The position numbers and the translations under genes are program-made. A DNA stretch of 64,000 nt from PALSA-660 sp963726435 (GTDB lineage: Bacteria; Actinomycetota; Coriobacteriia; Anaerosomatales; PALSA-660). The notes under the pieces are model-generated. The model did no database searches. It had not been told where the DNA came from and saw only the letters and a list, made by a program, of their open reading frames with translations. The stretch spans positions 124,001-188,000 of the forward strand of contig CAVSCJ010000007.1 in NCBI GenBank assembly GCA_963726435.1, in the 5' to 3' direction. Below are positions 35,948 through 44,504 of this stretch, piece by piece; position 1 is the first letter of the stretch, and every line of letters begins with the position of its first letter.

Positions 35948-37351
35948 ATGGATACTTCCGCCGATCCGACGCCGGCACTCCCCGAGAAGGCACGCGCGCA
36001 CCTCGACAACGTCGCGCGCAACCTTCAGTTCGTGGCCGACCTCGGGTACGGGGACGTCGCGCTCGCCGTCCGGACCGGGCAAGGGGCGCTCGCCGTGGTG
36101 GCCGATGCGCGGCCGATGACGGCCGTGGCCGCGGTGGCATCAAGCCGGGCGGGCACGGTCCTGTCCGAGAGCGACGAGCCCGAGGCGTACGAGGCGCTGG
36201 GATCGGGCGAGGTCGCCGCCGGGAAGCGAAGGCGCACCACGCGCGGCATGCAGTACGTGACCTCGGCGTACCCGGTGGGAAGCCCGGCCTTCGCGGTGGT
36301 CCTGCGCGACCTCACGCAGCAGGTGGTCGACGCCCCGGGGACCATGGAGCGGCAGTTCATGGCCCTTGCCGAGGACCTGATCGAGATGATGCGCAAGGGG
36401 CCGCTCTCCGAGGTGGAGACCGGTCTGCCGTTCTCGACGACGCGCCGCGCGGGTGACGGCGTGATGCGCGTGGACGCCGAGGGCCTGATCGCCTACGCCA
36501 GCCCCAACGCCGTCAACATCCTGCGCCTCGCAGGGGTCGAGCGCCCGCTCACGGGCACGCGCGCGGTCGAGATCCCCGGAGGCGCCGAGGCTATCGGACC
36601 CGTGCTCTCCTCCGCGGGAGCCCTGCAGCGGGAGGTGTCGGTCTCCGGTCGCGTGCTGCTCTACCGGACGGTGGCTCTCAAGACCGGTGCCGCGGTCCTC
36701 GTGGAGGACATCACTGACGCTCGACGCCGCGACGCGGAGCTCAAGGTCAAGGAAGCCACCATCCGCGAGGTGCACCATCGCGTGAAGAACAACCTGCAGA
36801 CGATCTCGTCTCTTCTGCGGATCCAGTCGCGCCGCTCGGACTCGGACGAGACGAAGCGCTCGCTGGCCGAGGCGGTCGAGCGGGTCGGCTCGATGGCGGT
36901 CGTGCACGAGATGCTGTCGACCTCCACCGATGAGACCGTGGACTTCGGCGAGGCGGCGCGCACAGTCGTCGACATGGTGTGCCAGGGGCTCGCGGGCCGT
37001 GCGGGCCAGATCGAGGTGGAGGTTTCCGGGACGCTGGGCAGCGTGCCGGCATCGGTCGCGACGTCGCTGGCACTGGTGACCGCCGAACTCGTCCACAACG
37101 CCATCGAGCACGGGATCGGCGAGCAGGGCTCCGGGCTCGTGACGGTGAAGATGCGCCGCCAGCCCGACGAGCTGCAGCTCTCGGTCCGCGACGACGGGCT
37201 CGGGCTGCCCGCCGGGTTCGACCCTGCGTCGTCGGCGAACCTCGGGCTGGCCATCGTGCGCACCATCGTGGAGGACGATCTGCGTGGTACCCTCACGTTC
37301 CGCGGCGGTCGGGGCACGACCGTCGCCATCAGCGTCCCTCTGGAGGAGTGA
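35948..37351 (+). CDS. pdtaS: PdtaS-type sensor histidine kinase
   Basis: A 467-residue soluble kinase. The N-terminal GAF-like H_kinase_N domain (about 10-145) and a PAS-like domain (about 160-265, DAEGLIAYASPNAVNIL) precede the HisKA_2 domain with EVHHRVKNNLQTISSLLRIQ. The HATPase half has AELVHNAIEHG and DDGLGLP. No membrane helix is seen. It is followed after 11 bases by an ANTAR response regulator, the classic actinobacterial PdtaS/PdtaR pair that controls gene expression by RNA binding and antitermination. Confidence 0.92.
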   Translation: MDTSADPTPALPEKARAHLDNVARNLQFVADLGYGDVALAVRTGQGALAVVADARPMTAVAAVASSRAGTVLSESDEPEAYEALGSGEVAAGKRRRTTRGMQYVTSAYPVGSPAFAVVLRDLTQQVVDAPGTMERQFMALAEDLIEMMRKGPLSEVETGLPFSTTRRAGDGVMRVDAEGLIAYASPNAVNILRLAGVERPLTGTRAVEIPGGAEAIGPVLSSAGALQREVSVSGRVLLYRTVALKTGAAVLVEDITDARRRDAELKVKEATIREVHHRVKNNLQTISSLLRIQSRRSDSDETKRSLAEAVERVGSMAVVHEMLSTSTDETVDFGEAARTVVDMVCQGLAGRAGQIEVEVSGTLGSVPASVATSLALVTAELVHNAIEHGIGEQGSGLVTVKMRRQPDELQLSVRDDGLGLPAGFDPASSANLGLAIVRTIVEDDLRGTLTFRGGRGTTVAISVPLEE

Positions 37352-37362
37352 TCCCGCCGAAC

Positions 37363-37932
37363 ATGCGCGTGCTCATCGCCGAGGACGAAGCGCTCATCCG
37401 CATGGACATGCGGGAGATGCTCGTCGAAGAGGGTCACGAGGTCGTCGGCGAGGCGCGCGACGGCGCCGAGGCGATCGAGCTGGCGCGCGCCCTTGCGCCC
37501 GACGTCATCTTCATGGACGTGAAGATGCCGGGCATGGACGGCATCGAGGCCGCGCAGGTGATCGGCGCGGAGAAGATCGCGCCGGTGGTGATGGTGACCG
37601 CCTTCTCGCAGGCCAGGTACGTGGAGGACGCATCCGCGGCCGGCGCGATGGGGTACCTGGTCAAGCCGTTCTCGAAGAAGGACATCCTTCCGGCGATGCA
37701 GGTCGCCGTGGCGCGGTTCGCGGAGGCACGCGCGCTCGAAGAAGAGGTCGCCGGCCTCGAGGACCGGCTCGAGACGCGCAAGGTCGTCGAGAGGGCAAAG
37801 GGTTTGCTGATGCTGCGGGGGATGACCGAACCCGAGGCGTTCGGCCGCCTGCAGAAGCTCGCGATGGACCGCCGCAAGACTCTTCGCGAGGTGGCCGAAG
37901 CCGTCCTGCTCGCGTCCGAGGCGCAGGAGTAG
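37363..37932 (+). CDS. pdtaR: PdtaR-type response regulator with ANTAR domain
   Basis: A 189-residue regulator. The receiver domain (about 1-120) has VLIAEDEALIR, phospho-acceptor Asp in VIFMDVKMPGMDG and the Lys of YLVKPFSKKD. A coiled linker leads to the ANTAR RNA-binding domain (about 125-180) with VVERAKGLLMLRGMTEPEAF. On phosphorylation by the kinase upstream it should bind paired hairpins in nascent RNA and prevent termination. No target hairpins were identified here. Confidence 0.93.
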   Translation: MRVLIAEDEALIRMDMREMLVEEGHEVVGEARDGAEAIELARALAPDVIFMDVKMPGMDGIEAAQVIGAEKIAPVVMVTAFSQARYVEDASAAGAMGYLVKPFSKKDILPAMQVAVARFAEARALEEEVAGLEDRLETRKVVERAKGLLMLRGMTEPEAFGRLQKLAMDRRKTLREVAEAVLLASEAQE

Positions 37933-37951
37933 GACGACCGAAAGGACCACC

Positions 37952-38602
37952 GTGCTCGACCGGCTCGACTCCGTCTCCGACCGCGCCGCCTACCTGATCG
38001 CCGCTCTCGGCCTGGGTGTCTCGCTCGTGGCCGCGTTCATGGCGCCGCAGGAAGCGCAACTGGGCGCGTGGGTGCGCCTCGTCATCTGGCACGGCATGCT
38101 CAAGTGGGCCTGCATCGTCGGCATCTTCGGGATGGGCGCGATCGCGGTGGCGTACCTCGCGACCGGTCGCGATCGCCTCTACGAGTGGGCGCGGGCGCTG
38201 CAGGTCGCGCTGCTGCCGCTGTGGGTGCTCGCGGTGCTGATCGGCGCGGTTGCCGCGCGCCTCGTGTGGAACTCCTGGAACCTGACCGAGCGGCGCATGA
38301 TCATGAGCATCGCGTACACGATCGTGGCCGCGATCGCGCTGATGCTCGCGCTGTTCTGGGACAAGCGCCGCGTGGGAGCTGTCGGGCAGGTCGTGACCGC
38401 TCTCGCGATGGCGATCGGCCTGGCTTGGATCGAGCTGGGCCCTGCAGGTGACGACGTGCACCCCGCGTCCGCCGTGCTGTCGTCGCCCGACATCGCGTTC
38501 AAGGTCTACGCGGCAGTGATGATGGCCGGCTGCCTGCTCACCGTGCTGGCGCTCGCTGTGCCGGTGCGGCGATGGCTCAAGCACGCCGAGGCCGGCGCCT
38601 AG
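37952..38602 (+). CDS. Integral membrane protein, unrecognised
   Basis: A 216-residue protein with GTG start and about six membrane helices. The segment WVRLVIWHGMLKWACIVGIFGMG contains a His and Trp pair that recalls cytochrome c maturation proteins such as CcmC/CcsA, but I see no full WWD motif. It follows pdtaR by 19 bases and may be cotranscribed. Its stop overlaps the end of the convergent VapC gene (ctag). Confidence 0.5.
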   Translation: MLDRLDSVSDRAAYLIAALGLGVSLVAAFMAPQEAQLGAWVRLVIWHGMLKWACIVGIFGMGAIAVAYLATGRDRLYEWARALQVALLPLWVLAVLIGAVAARLVWNSWNLTERRMIMSIAYTIVAAIALMLALFWDKRRVGAVGQVVTALAMAIGLAWIELGPAGDDVHPASAVLSSPDIAFKVYAAVMMAGCLLTVLALAVPVRRWLKHAEAGA

Positions 38603-39004
38603 CCACCCTGGCGGGAACGCAGGTACTCGCCCGGCAGCGCGATCCGGACCCCGTCGATCGTGCGTCCGAGGCACCCGCTGAAGTGGGTCAGATCACCTGT
38701 GAGCAGGTAGTCCGCCTTGCAGACGATGGCCGCCAGCAACACCGGACGGTCCTTCGCCGGCAGTCCGGTGTCGTCGGGCAGCTCGAAGTCGGCCGGCTCG
38801 GCCGGCAGCAGCGCGAGGTCGGCGACCAGGGTCTCGAGTCGTGCCGCGGCGGTCGGGTCGGACACGTTGCGCCGAGCCTCGGCCACCACGTACGGGGACC
38901 CGAGGAGGCGGACTGCCGTCGAGGCGCCACAGCCCGGCGAGCAGAGAATCGGGCTTCAGGGCCGCCGATACCAGTACGTTCGCGTCGAGGAACAGGCGGT
39001 CCAT
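38599..39004 (-). CDS. PIN-domain toxin, VapC-like (apparent frameshift)
   Basis: A PIN-domain RNase of about 134 residues if repaired. The first catalytic Asp is in MDRLFLDANVLVSAAL, and later acidic residues are in KADYLLTGDLTHF. Near 38921 the minus strand reads ctgtggcgCctcgac; one fewer base joins SLLAGLWR to STAVRLLGSPYVVAEARRN, as expected for the family. The ATG directly follows the antitoxin stop. As a VapC it would cleave RNA when freed of the antitoxin. Confidence 0.75.
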
Positions 39005-39298
39005 CTAGGCGAGGGGCCTGGTTTGATGGGGGATCGCGTCCGGGTCCAGTCCCATGGCGCGCACTTCGACGAGTGCGGCGTCGAACTCGGCGGCATCCAC
39101 GGCGTTGTTCAGCATGAACTCGGCCGAGCGCTCCGGGGTGTAGACCTCCAGCTCGTAGGCGCGCAGCGGCTTGAGCAGGAGGCCCTGAGCGGAATCCTCC
39201 ATAACGAGCATGTCGCCCTCTTCGAAACCGTAGCGGCGTCGAGCTTCCGCTGGGATGACGAGCGTCCCCCGCTTGCCGACGCGCACGTATTCGGCCAT
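39005..39298 (-). CDS. AbrB/MazE-type antitoxin, VapB-like
   Basis: A 97-residue antitoxin. The N-terminal swapped-hairpin AbrB fold reads VRVGKRGTLVIPAEARRRYGFEEGD. The C-terminus (VYTPERSAEFMLNNAVDAAE) should wrap the PIN toxin. ATG 39298 is chosen over an upstream extension because GGAGGTGATCGGC lies just before it. It is the promoter-proximal gene of the pair. Confidence 0.82.
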   Translation of the reverse strand: MAEYVRVGKRGTLVIPAEARRRYGFEEGDMLVMEDSAQGLLLKPLRAYELEVYTPERSAEFMLNNAVDAAEFDAALVEVRAMGLDPDAIPHQTRPLA

Positions 39299-39329
39299 GC
39301 CGATCACCTCCGATGTCGTTCTCAGTATA

Positions 39330-39342
39330 TCAGAATGTCTGA
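39330..39342. promoter_or_regulatory. Candidate VapB operator
   Basis: Palindrome TCAGA-ATG-TCTGA inside an AT-rich stretch about 30 bases before the antitoxin start. Autoregulation by the AbrB-fold antitoxin is typical of such modules; the site itself is predicted by symmetry. Confidence 0.45.
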
Positions 39343-39425
39343 CATACCGACGCATCGAGAAGGGTGCGGCAGGCGCCAACCAGCTGGAGCATGCGAGCGA
39401 GCGGCGTCTAGCTCCCCGCAGGCCC

Positions 39426-39824
39426 TTACGGCCTCCGCCGCGACCCGAACAGGTTCCCGGCCACGATTCCCGCGCCGATCACGATCAGGATGGCGGGCCA
39501 CCACATGTCCCACGACAGGTTGAAGAAGAGGATCGTGGCGACGACCGTGAGGACCAGCCCCCAGATGAGCGACCCGGTGGCGGACGGTCCGAACCTCCCC
39601 GCAGCGCGGTAGGCGCGCCAGACGTTCGCGAAGCACGCGACCGCGGCCAGGTAGATGAACAGCGCCCACCAGTTCTCCGTGAGGACGAAGTAGCCGGCCC
39701 GCTCGGCCAGGAACGCGACGCCGAGCACGATCAGGACCACGCCGGCTATCCAGTTCGAGCCCCGCCGGTCGTGCCGCGGCCACTGAGTGGGAGTGCCGCT
39801 CGGATCCGGTGTCATGTCACTCAT
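39426..39824 (-). CDS. Small membrane protein, LiaF/DUF5668-like
   Basis: A 132-residue protein. A charged N-terminus with Pro/Arg is followed by four membrane helices arranged as two hairpins (GVVLIVLGVAFLAERAGYF; WWALFIYLAAVACFANVW; then two more), ending GSRRRP. The pattern matches LiaF-type transmembrane domains often found near cell-envelope stress genes. The cardiolipin synthase next door fits an envelope theme, but the role is unknown. Confidence 0.55.
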   Translation of the reverse strand: MSDMTPDPSGTPTQWPRHDRRGSNWIAGVVLIVLGVAFLAERAGYFVLTENWWALFIYLAAVACFANVWRAYRAAGRFGPSATGSLIWGLVLTVVATILFFNLSWDMWWPAILIVIGAGIVAGNLFGSRRRP

Positions 39825-39856
39825 CGATCCTCCTAACGTTGTACCTTACGGATAGC

Positions 39857-41314
39857 CTACAGCAGGTTCGACGCGAGCCGGGCCGCGGAGTTGCGGAAGC
39901 GCCTGAATCGGCTCCACGAAGCGATGTCCTCGAGCGTCACCTCGACGCACTTCGCCAGGTCGGCGTCGAAGATCTCCTCCTGGCGGCGCGCCACGCTCTC
40001 GTCGTAGATCCACACCATGAGCTCCTGATTGAGCCGCAGGCTCCGGATGTCGAGGTTCATCGTCCCGACGGCGCTGACCTGCCCGTCGACGGTGATCGAC
40101 TTGGCGTGCAGGAACCCGGCCATGTACAGGTAGACGTGGCCTCCCGCCCTCAGCACCGGCTCCCAGTACGACTGCGCGGCGTGGAAGGCGAGCTTCTTGT
40201 CCGGCACGCCGGTCATCATGAAGCGCACCTCCACGCCGGAGAGCGCCGAGTTGATGAAGGCGTCGAGCATCGTCGGGTCGGGCACCCAGTACGGCGACTG
40301 GATGGAGACGCGCTCGTGGGCGCCGGTGATCGCGATCTCGTGGGCCCGCGTCGACGAGGACCAGAACTCCTCGACGCCCTGCGCGACCACCTGGGTCATG
40401 ATCGGCGCCTCGACGACCGGGGTGTCGGCCGGCGGGAAGTACCTCTCGTCGAACAGGTTCTCCCGGTACACCTCGTACCAGCGCTCGGCGAACAGCTTCT
40501 GCAGCTCGGCCACGGCCGGGCCCGTGAACCGCACACCGGTGTCGCGCCAGCTCGCGAACTTCGAGCCCCCGTCGATGTACTCCTGACCGATGTTGACGCC
40601 GCCGCTGTGGCCGATCACGCCGTCGATCACGGTGATCTTGCGATGGTCCCGGTAGTTGAGCTTGCGCACCTGCGTCACGTCCGAGCCGACATGCGCGCCG
40701 GCCGCCTTCAGCGCCCTCAGCTGGTCCTTGCCGTAGCTGAGGCTGCCCAGGAAGTCGTCGAGGATGCGCACCTCGACGCCGGCACGGACCCGCTCCTCGA
40801 GCGCGGCGCAGATCTTGGTGGTCAGCTCGTCTCGCTCCCAGACGTAGTACTGCATGTGGATGAAGCGCTTCGCCTTCGAGATGTCGTCGATCAGATGCGG
40901 GAAGTACTCCGCGCCGTCGGGCCAGATCTCGAGGTCGTTGGCGGGCAGCGGCACGTTGCCGCGCTCCCGGGAGACGGCGCGGATCAGGCGCTCGACCGAC
41001 GTGCCGCGGTACTGCGCGGCGATCGCGTCCGAGTAGCGCGCGGTATCGGGCGTAGATCGGCTCCATGAACGGCTCGCGGAGTCGCGCGGAGGTCCTTGAC
41101 CCAGCGCTGCCGCGGGTGGATCCGCTTCCAGTCCCTGCCCGCGAAGAAGTAGATGAGAAGGCCCACGCCCGGCAGGGCCACGAGGATGATCAGCCACAGC
41201 AACGTGACCGTGGGCTCGCGGTCCATGCCCACGATCGTCACCACGACCGCGACCCAGTAGAGGACCAGGAGCACAGGCGCCCAGCCAGTAGTAGTGCGCG
41301 ATCGACTGCGCCAC
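39857..41314 (-). CDS. cls: Cardiolipin synthase, phospholipase D type (apparent frameshifts)
   Basis: Membrane enzyme that joins phosphatidyl groups. Two N-terminal helices are followed by two HKD sites: HRKITVIDGVIGHSGG and HAKSITVDGQVSAVGTMN. The N-terminal helices (APVLLVLYWVAVVVTIVG, LLWLIILVALPGVGLLIYFF) are in another frame from the start codon and from the body. One extra base near 41285, one near 41075 and one near 41045 account for this. Repaired, the protein is about 480 residues, normal for Cls. The breaks look like sequence errors. Confidence 0.85.
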   Translation of the reverse strand: MAQSIAHYYWLGACAPGPLLGRGRGDDRGHGPRAHGHVAVADHPRGPAGRGPSHLLLRGQGLEADPPAAALGQGPPRDSASRSWSRSTPDTARYSDAIAAQYRGTSVERLIRAVSRERGNVPLPANDLEIWPDGAEYFPHLIDDISKAKRFIHMQYYVWERDELTTKICAALEERVRAGVEVRILDDFLGSLSYGKDQLRALKAAGAHVGSDVTQVRKLNYRDHRKITVIDGVIGHSGGVNIGQEYIDGGSKFASWRDTGVRFTGPAVAELQKLFAERWYEVYRENLFDERYFPPADTPVVEAPIMTQVVAQGVEEFWSSSTRAHEIAITGAHERVSIQSPYWVPDPTMLDAFINSALSGVEVRFMMTGVPDKKLAFHAAQSYWEPVLRAGGHVYLYMAGFLHAKSITVDGQVSAVGTMNLDIRSLRLNQELMVWIYDESVARRQEEIFDADLAKCVEVTLEDIASWSRFRRFRNSAARLASNLL

Positions 41315-41345
41315 GTGCCCCCCTTGTGAGTCGCGGTGCCTCGGG

Positions 41346-41663
41346 CTAGCTCGCGTACCGCCGCTGATACTCGCGGCCGCTGCCTCCGTGGGTGCCGAGG
41401 TCGAACAGCAGGGCGATGACGAGGATCACCCAGTCGAGTGTGGTGAGCCCGCCGGGAGAGAGGAACACGTAGGCTATCGTCGTCCACGGCAGCACCAGGA
41501 AGCCGGCCAACGGCCAGACCCACACCGGGAACGTGATGGTGCCCAGAGTCGTCGCCCAACCGGTGAACGCGGTGAGGATGCGCACGGGGTCGTAGAACCA
41601 CCACACGAGCAGCGCGATGCGAGGTGCGCCTGCCAGCAGCAGGACTCCCAGACAGCAGCCCAT
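41346..41663 (-). CDS. Small membrane protein
   Basis: A 105-residue protein with three likely helices (start region GCCLGVLLLAG; FPVWVWPLAGFLVLPW; LDWVILVIALLFDLG) and the charged end GSGREYQRRYAS. I do not recognise a family. It lies 31 bases upstream of cls in the same direction and is probably cotranscribed. Confidence 0.5.
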   Translation of the reverse strand: MGCCLGVLLLAGAPRIALLVWWFYDPVRILTAFTGWATTLGTITFPVWVWPLAGFLVLPWTTIAYVFLSPGGLTTLDWVILVIALLFDLGTHGGSGREYQRRYAS

Positions 41664-41775
41664 CGAAATGCCCCTTCCGCCCCGAGTGATCTCCGTCGGT
41701 ACTGCTTTCCCGGAGGGCGGTGCGAGGAATCAGGGCAAGAACTGAAGCGAACACCGTCGATGGAGACTCACGCCG

Positions 41776-42534
41776 ATGGATGCTTTCGTCGTCACGTTCC
41801 GCGAGGGGATCGAAGCTGTCCTCGTGATCGGCATCACGGTCGCATTCCTCCGGAAGTCGGGGAGGGGCGAGCTGGTCAAGCTGGTCTTCTTCGGCGCGGG
41901 GGCGGCGATCGCCTTCAGCGCCGCAGCCGCGCTGGCGCTCCAGTCGGTGGGCGTCACCGCGGACAACCCCGTGCCAGAAGGCATCCTCCACCTCCTGGCG
42001 GCCGTCGCGGTACTCACCATGGTGGTCTGGATGCTTAGGACCGGGCGGCGGATGAGAGAGGGAATCGAGTCGCGCGTGGGAGGGATGCTCGGCAAGGAAC
42101 GCAGCGCGTGGGCGATCGGTCTGGGCCTGTTCGCGCTCGCCTTCTTCGTCGTCGCACGGGAGGGCGTGGAGGTGATCCTGTTCCTGGCCGCGCTCGCCAT
42201 CGGCCGGGCGTCGAACACGCTCCTGCTGCTCGGCGCCCTCGCGGGACTCGCGTTCGCGCTCGGATACGGCTTCCTGTTCCTGCGCGGGAGCGCGCGGATC
42301 GACCTTCGACTGTTCTTCACGCTCACGGCCGGCGTGCTGATCCTGCTATCGCTGCAGCTGCTGGGCGGGAGCATCCACGAGTTCGAGGAGGCGGGGCTCA
42401 TCCCGATGAGCCCGACGATGGCGGGCATCTTCGACTGGATCGCCACGAACACCGTTATCGACTGGCTGTTCCTCGCGGGGCTCACGGTCCCGCTTCTGGC
42501 GCCGTGGCTGAGGCGGCCCCAGAAGGCGTCCTAG
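41776..42534 (+). CDS. FTR1-family iron permease
   Basis: A 252-residue permease with seven predicted helices and both REGxE iron-binding motifs: VTFREGIEAVLVIG in helix 1 and VAREGVEVILFLA in helix 4. No fused cupredoxin, DyP peroxidase or periplasmic EfeO partner is present next to it, so it may work alone or with distant partners. It should import iron, probably Fe(III), after oxidation. Confidence 0.88.
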   Translation: MDAFVVTFREGIEAVLVIGITVAFLRKSGRGELVKLVFFGAGAAIAFSAAAALALQSVGVTADNPVPEGILHLLAAVAVLTMVVWMLRTGRRMREGIESRVGGMLGKERSAWAIGLGLFALAFFVVAREGVEVILFLAALAIGRASNTLLLLGALAGLAFALGYGFLFLRGSARIDLRLFFTLTAGVLILLSLQLLGGSIHEFEEAGLIPMSPTMAGIFDWIATNTVIDWLFLAGLTVPLLAPWLRRPQKAS

Positions 42535-42600
42535 TTCGACGCGAACCCCCGCGAATCGTAGGCTAGTCTGCGCAACGGACGATCCACTGGAGGGGGAGAC

Positions 42601-43179
42601 GTGACGCTCCAAGAGGCGCAGCGGGACATGCGGTTCGGCATGATGGGCGGGTTCATGGGGCAGCTGGTCTCAGGCGTCCTGTGGCTGGCCTCGGCGGCGC
42701 TCGCGACCTGGAGCACGCCTGCCAACGCGATCACACTGCTGGTGGTGGCCGGCATCTTCATCTTCCCGCTGACGAAGCTGGGGCTGAAGGCGATCGGGCA
42801 CCGGTTCTCGGTGTCGAAGGGCAATCCCCTCAACGAACTGGGGATGCAGGCCGCGTTCGTGCTCCCGCTGTGCCTTCCGCTGGTGGGCGCCGCCGCGCTC
42901 TACCGGCTCGAATGGTTCTACCCGGCGTTCATGATCGTGCTGGGCGCCCACTACCTGCCGTTCGTGACCCTCTACGGGATGCGCATGTTCTACGCGCTCG
43001 GAGCGGTGCTGTTCTCAGCCGGCGTGATGCTCGGGCTGTACGTGCGCCTGCCGTTCGCGGCGGGCGCTTGGTTCACAGCCGCCGTGTTGTTGGCATTCGC
43101 CGTCTTCGGAGGGTGGCTGGTGCATCGCGAGGCGGGTGCACCCGAGGCGAGCGCGATGCCGCCCGAGGCGTGGTCGTGA
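42601..43179 (+). CDS. DUF7010-like membrane protein
   Basis: A 192-residue protein with GTG start, GGAGGGGGAG upstream and five to six helices. The order QRDMRFGMMGGFMGQLVSG, then KGNPLNELGMQ, then ALYRLEWFYPAFM and YLPFVTLYGM matches the DUF7010 family as I recall it. The function is unknown. Its stop overlaps the LysE start (GTGA). Confidence 0.6.
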   Translation: MTLQEAQRDMRFGMMGGFMGQLVSGVLWLASAALATWSTPANAITLLVVAGIFIFPLTKLGLKAIGHRFSVSKGNPLNELGMQAAFVLPLCLPLVGAAALYRLEWFYPAFMIVLGAHYLPFVTLYGMRMFYALGAVLFSAGVMLGLYVRLPFAAGAWFTAAVLLAFAVFGGWLVHREAGAPEASAMPPEAWS

Positions 43180-43808
43180 CGCTGCCAGCCGCGTTTCTGC
43201 GGGCGCTCGGGTTCGGGCTGCTCGTCGCCATGCCGGTGGGCGCGATGTCGCTTCGGTGCATCGAGCGCACGCTCGCGCGCGGGCGCGCGAGCGGGTACGC
43301 GACCGGAGCGGGGATCGCGACCGCGGACACCTTCTACGCGTCGCTCGCCGCGTTCGGGCTGACCGCGCTCACCGGAGCGCTCACGGGCGCGGTGGGATGG
43401 GTGAGACTGCTTGGCGGCGCGTTCCTCGTGTACCTAGGCGTCCGGTCGATGCTGACGAAGGCCCGGCGATGCTCCGAGGAGGGTGGGGCGGCGCCGCTGC
43501 TCGGCGTGTACGGCTCCGCGCTCGGTCTCACGCTCGCGAACCCGCAGACGATCCTCACCTTCGCCGCCATCTTCGCGGGCGCAGGTCTGGCCGTATCGGG
43601 CGGTGGCTGGGGGATCCCGGCGGCCGCGGTGGCCGGGGTGTTCTGCGGCTCGATGGGCTGGTGGCTCGTCATCGTAACGCTGGTCGGCGGCGTGCGAGAG
43701 CGCGTCGGGGAGCGAGCGCTCACGTGGGTGACGCGGGTGTCGGGCGCCGCGATCGCCCTGTTCGGGGTGCTCGCGATGTGGGCGGGGATCGCGACGCTGG
43801 CAGGGTAG
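43176..43808 (+). CDS. LysE-family exporter
   Basis: A 210-residue translocator with about six helices. The N-terminal GFGLLVAMPVGAMSLRCIER and the NPQTILTFAAIF motif after helix 3 are diagnostic of LysE/RhtB amino-acid exporters. The GTG start overlaps the previous stop, so the two are translationally coupled. The exported compound is not readable. Confidence 0.85.
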   Translation: MTLPAAFLRALGFGLLVAMPVGAMSLRCIERTLARGRASGYATGAGIATADTFYASLAAFGLTALTGALTGAVGWVRLLGGAFLVYLGVRSMLTKARRCSEEGGAAPLLGVYGSALGLTLANPQTILTFAAIFAGAGLAVSGGGWGIPAAAVAGVFCGSMGWWLVIVTLVGGVRERVGERALTWVTRVSGAAIALFGVLAMWAGIATLAG

Positions 43809-43900
43809 AGGCGAGTGGGCGGGTGGACTCCAGACGCTGGTGACGGACTGTTAAGCGTACGGTAAGATGTAAGCCGTAGCGTCTTTCTCAGGAGGTCACC

Positions 43901-44182
43901 ATGGCAGCGTTTCGCCCCTCAACCGACGTACTTCCCGTGACGGAGTTCCGGGCAAACACGTCTTCGATGCTGACACGACTCCAAGCGACCAAGCGCCCCG
44001 TTGTGCTCACGCAGCACGGGCGGGGGGCCGCAGTGGTCATGGACGTGAGCGTCTACGAGGACATGCTCGACGAGATCGCCATCCTGAGGGACATCCGCGT
44101 CGCCGAGGATCAGATCGACCGCGGCGAGGTCATCCCGCATGAAGAAGCCGTGGCGCGGCTGAAGGCAAAGCTGATCAAGTGA
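43901..44182 (+). CDS. Phd/YefM-family antitoxin
   Basis: A 93-residue antitoxin with AGGAGG before ATG 43901. The Phd fold is seen in VTEFRANTSSMLTRLQATKRPVVLTQHGRGAAVVMD. The C-terminal helix should neutralise the toxin. The stop overlaps the toxin GTG (GTGA). It stands just before the cassette array, where such modules often stabilise DNA. Confidence 0.88.
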   Translation: MAAFRPSTDVLPVTEFRANTSSMLTRLQATKRPVVLTQHGRGAAVVMDVSVYEDMLDEIAILRDIRVAEDQIDRGEVIPHEEAVARLKAKLIK

Positions 44183-44475
44183 ACGTTGTCTGGACCGCGC
44201 TGGCGGAGGACCAGGTTGCAGATGCCTTCGCCTACATCGCGGCGGAACGTCCGTCTGCGGCCGTGAAGTGGTTCGAACGGCTCGTGGAGAGCGTCGGCTC
44301 ACTCTCTCTGCTGCCGGATCAGGGTCGCATGGTCCCTGAGGCCGATCGCGAGTCGATCCGAGCGGTGCTCGTGCAGCCGTACAGGGTCGTCTACCGTTGC
44401 GACGACGGCGCGGTCGTCATCCTCACGGTGCAGCACGAGCGGCGCGACTTGGATCTGTCGGAGGCTGACGCCTGA
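44179..44475 (+). CDS. ParE/RelE-family toxin
   Basis: A 98-residue toxin with the ParE pattern: VVWTALAEDQVADAFAYIA, then DQGRMVPE and YRVVYRCDDGAVVILTVQHERRDL. The C-terminal His-Glu-Arg-Arg resembles RelE catalytic and RNA-binding positions; ParE members instead poison gyrase. The target cannot be told from sequence. It is coupled to the antitoxin upstream. Confidence 0.87.
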   Translation: MNVVWTALAEDQVADAFAYIAAERPSAAVKWFERLVESVGSLSLLPDQGRMVPEADRESIRAVLVQPYRVVYRCDDGAVVILTVQHERRDLDLSEADA

Positions 44476-44504
44476 AGTGGTTCGACCAAGCAGCAGGGGG
44501 AAAC

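Noticed and set aside
43850..43856. GTTAAGC before the Phd antitoxin looks like an R' core.
   Set aside because: No L' arm, no complementary R'' after the toxin gene, and no attC-like stem; it may simply be promoter sequence.
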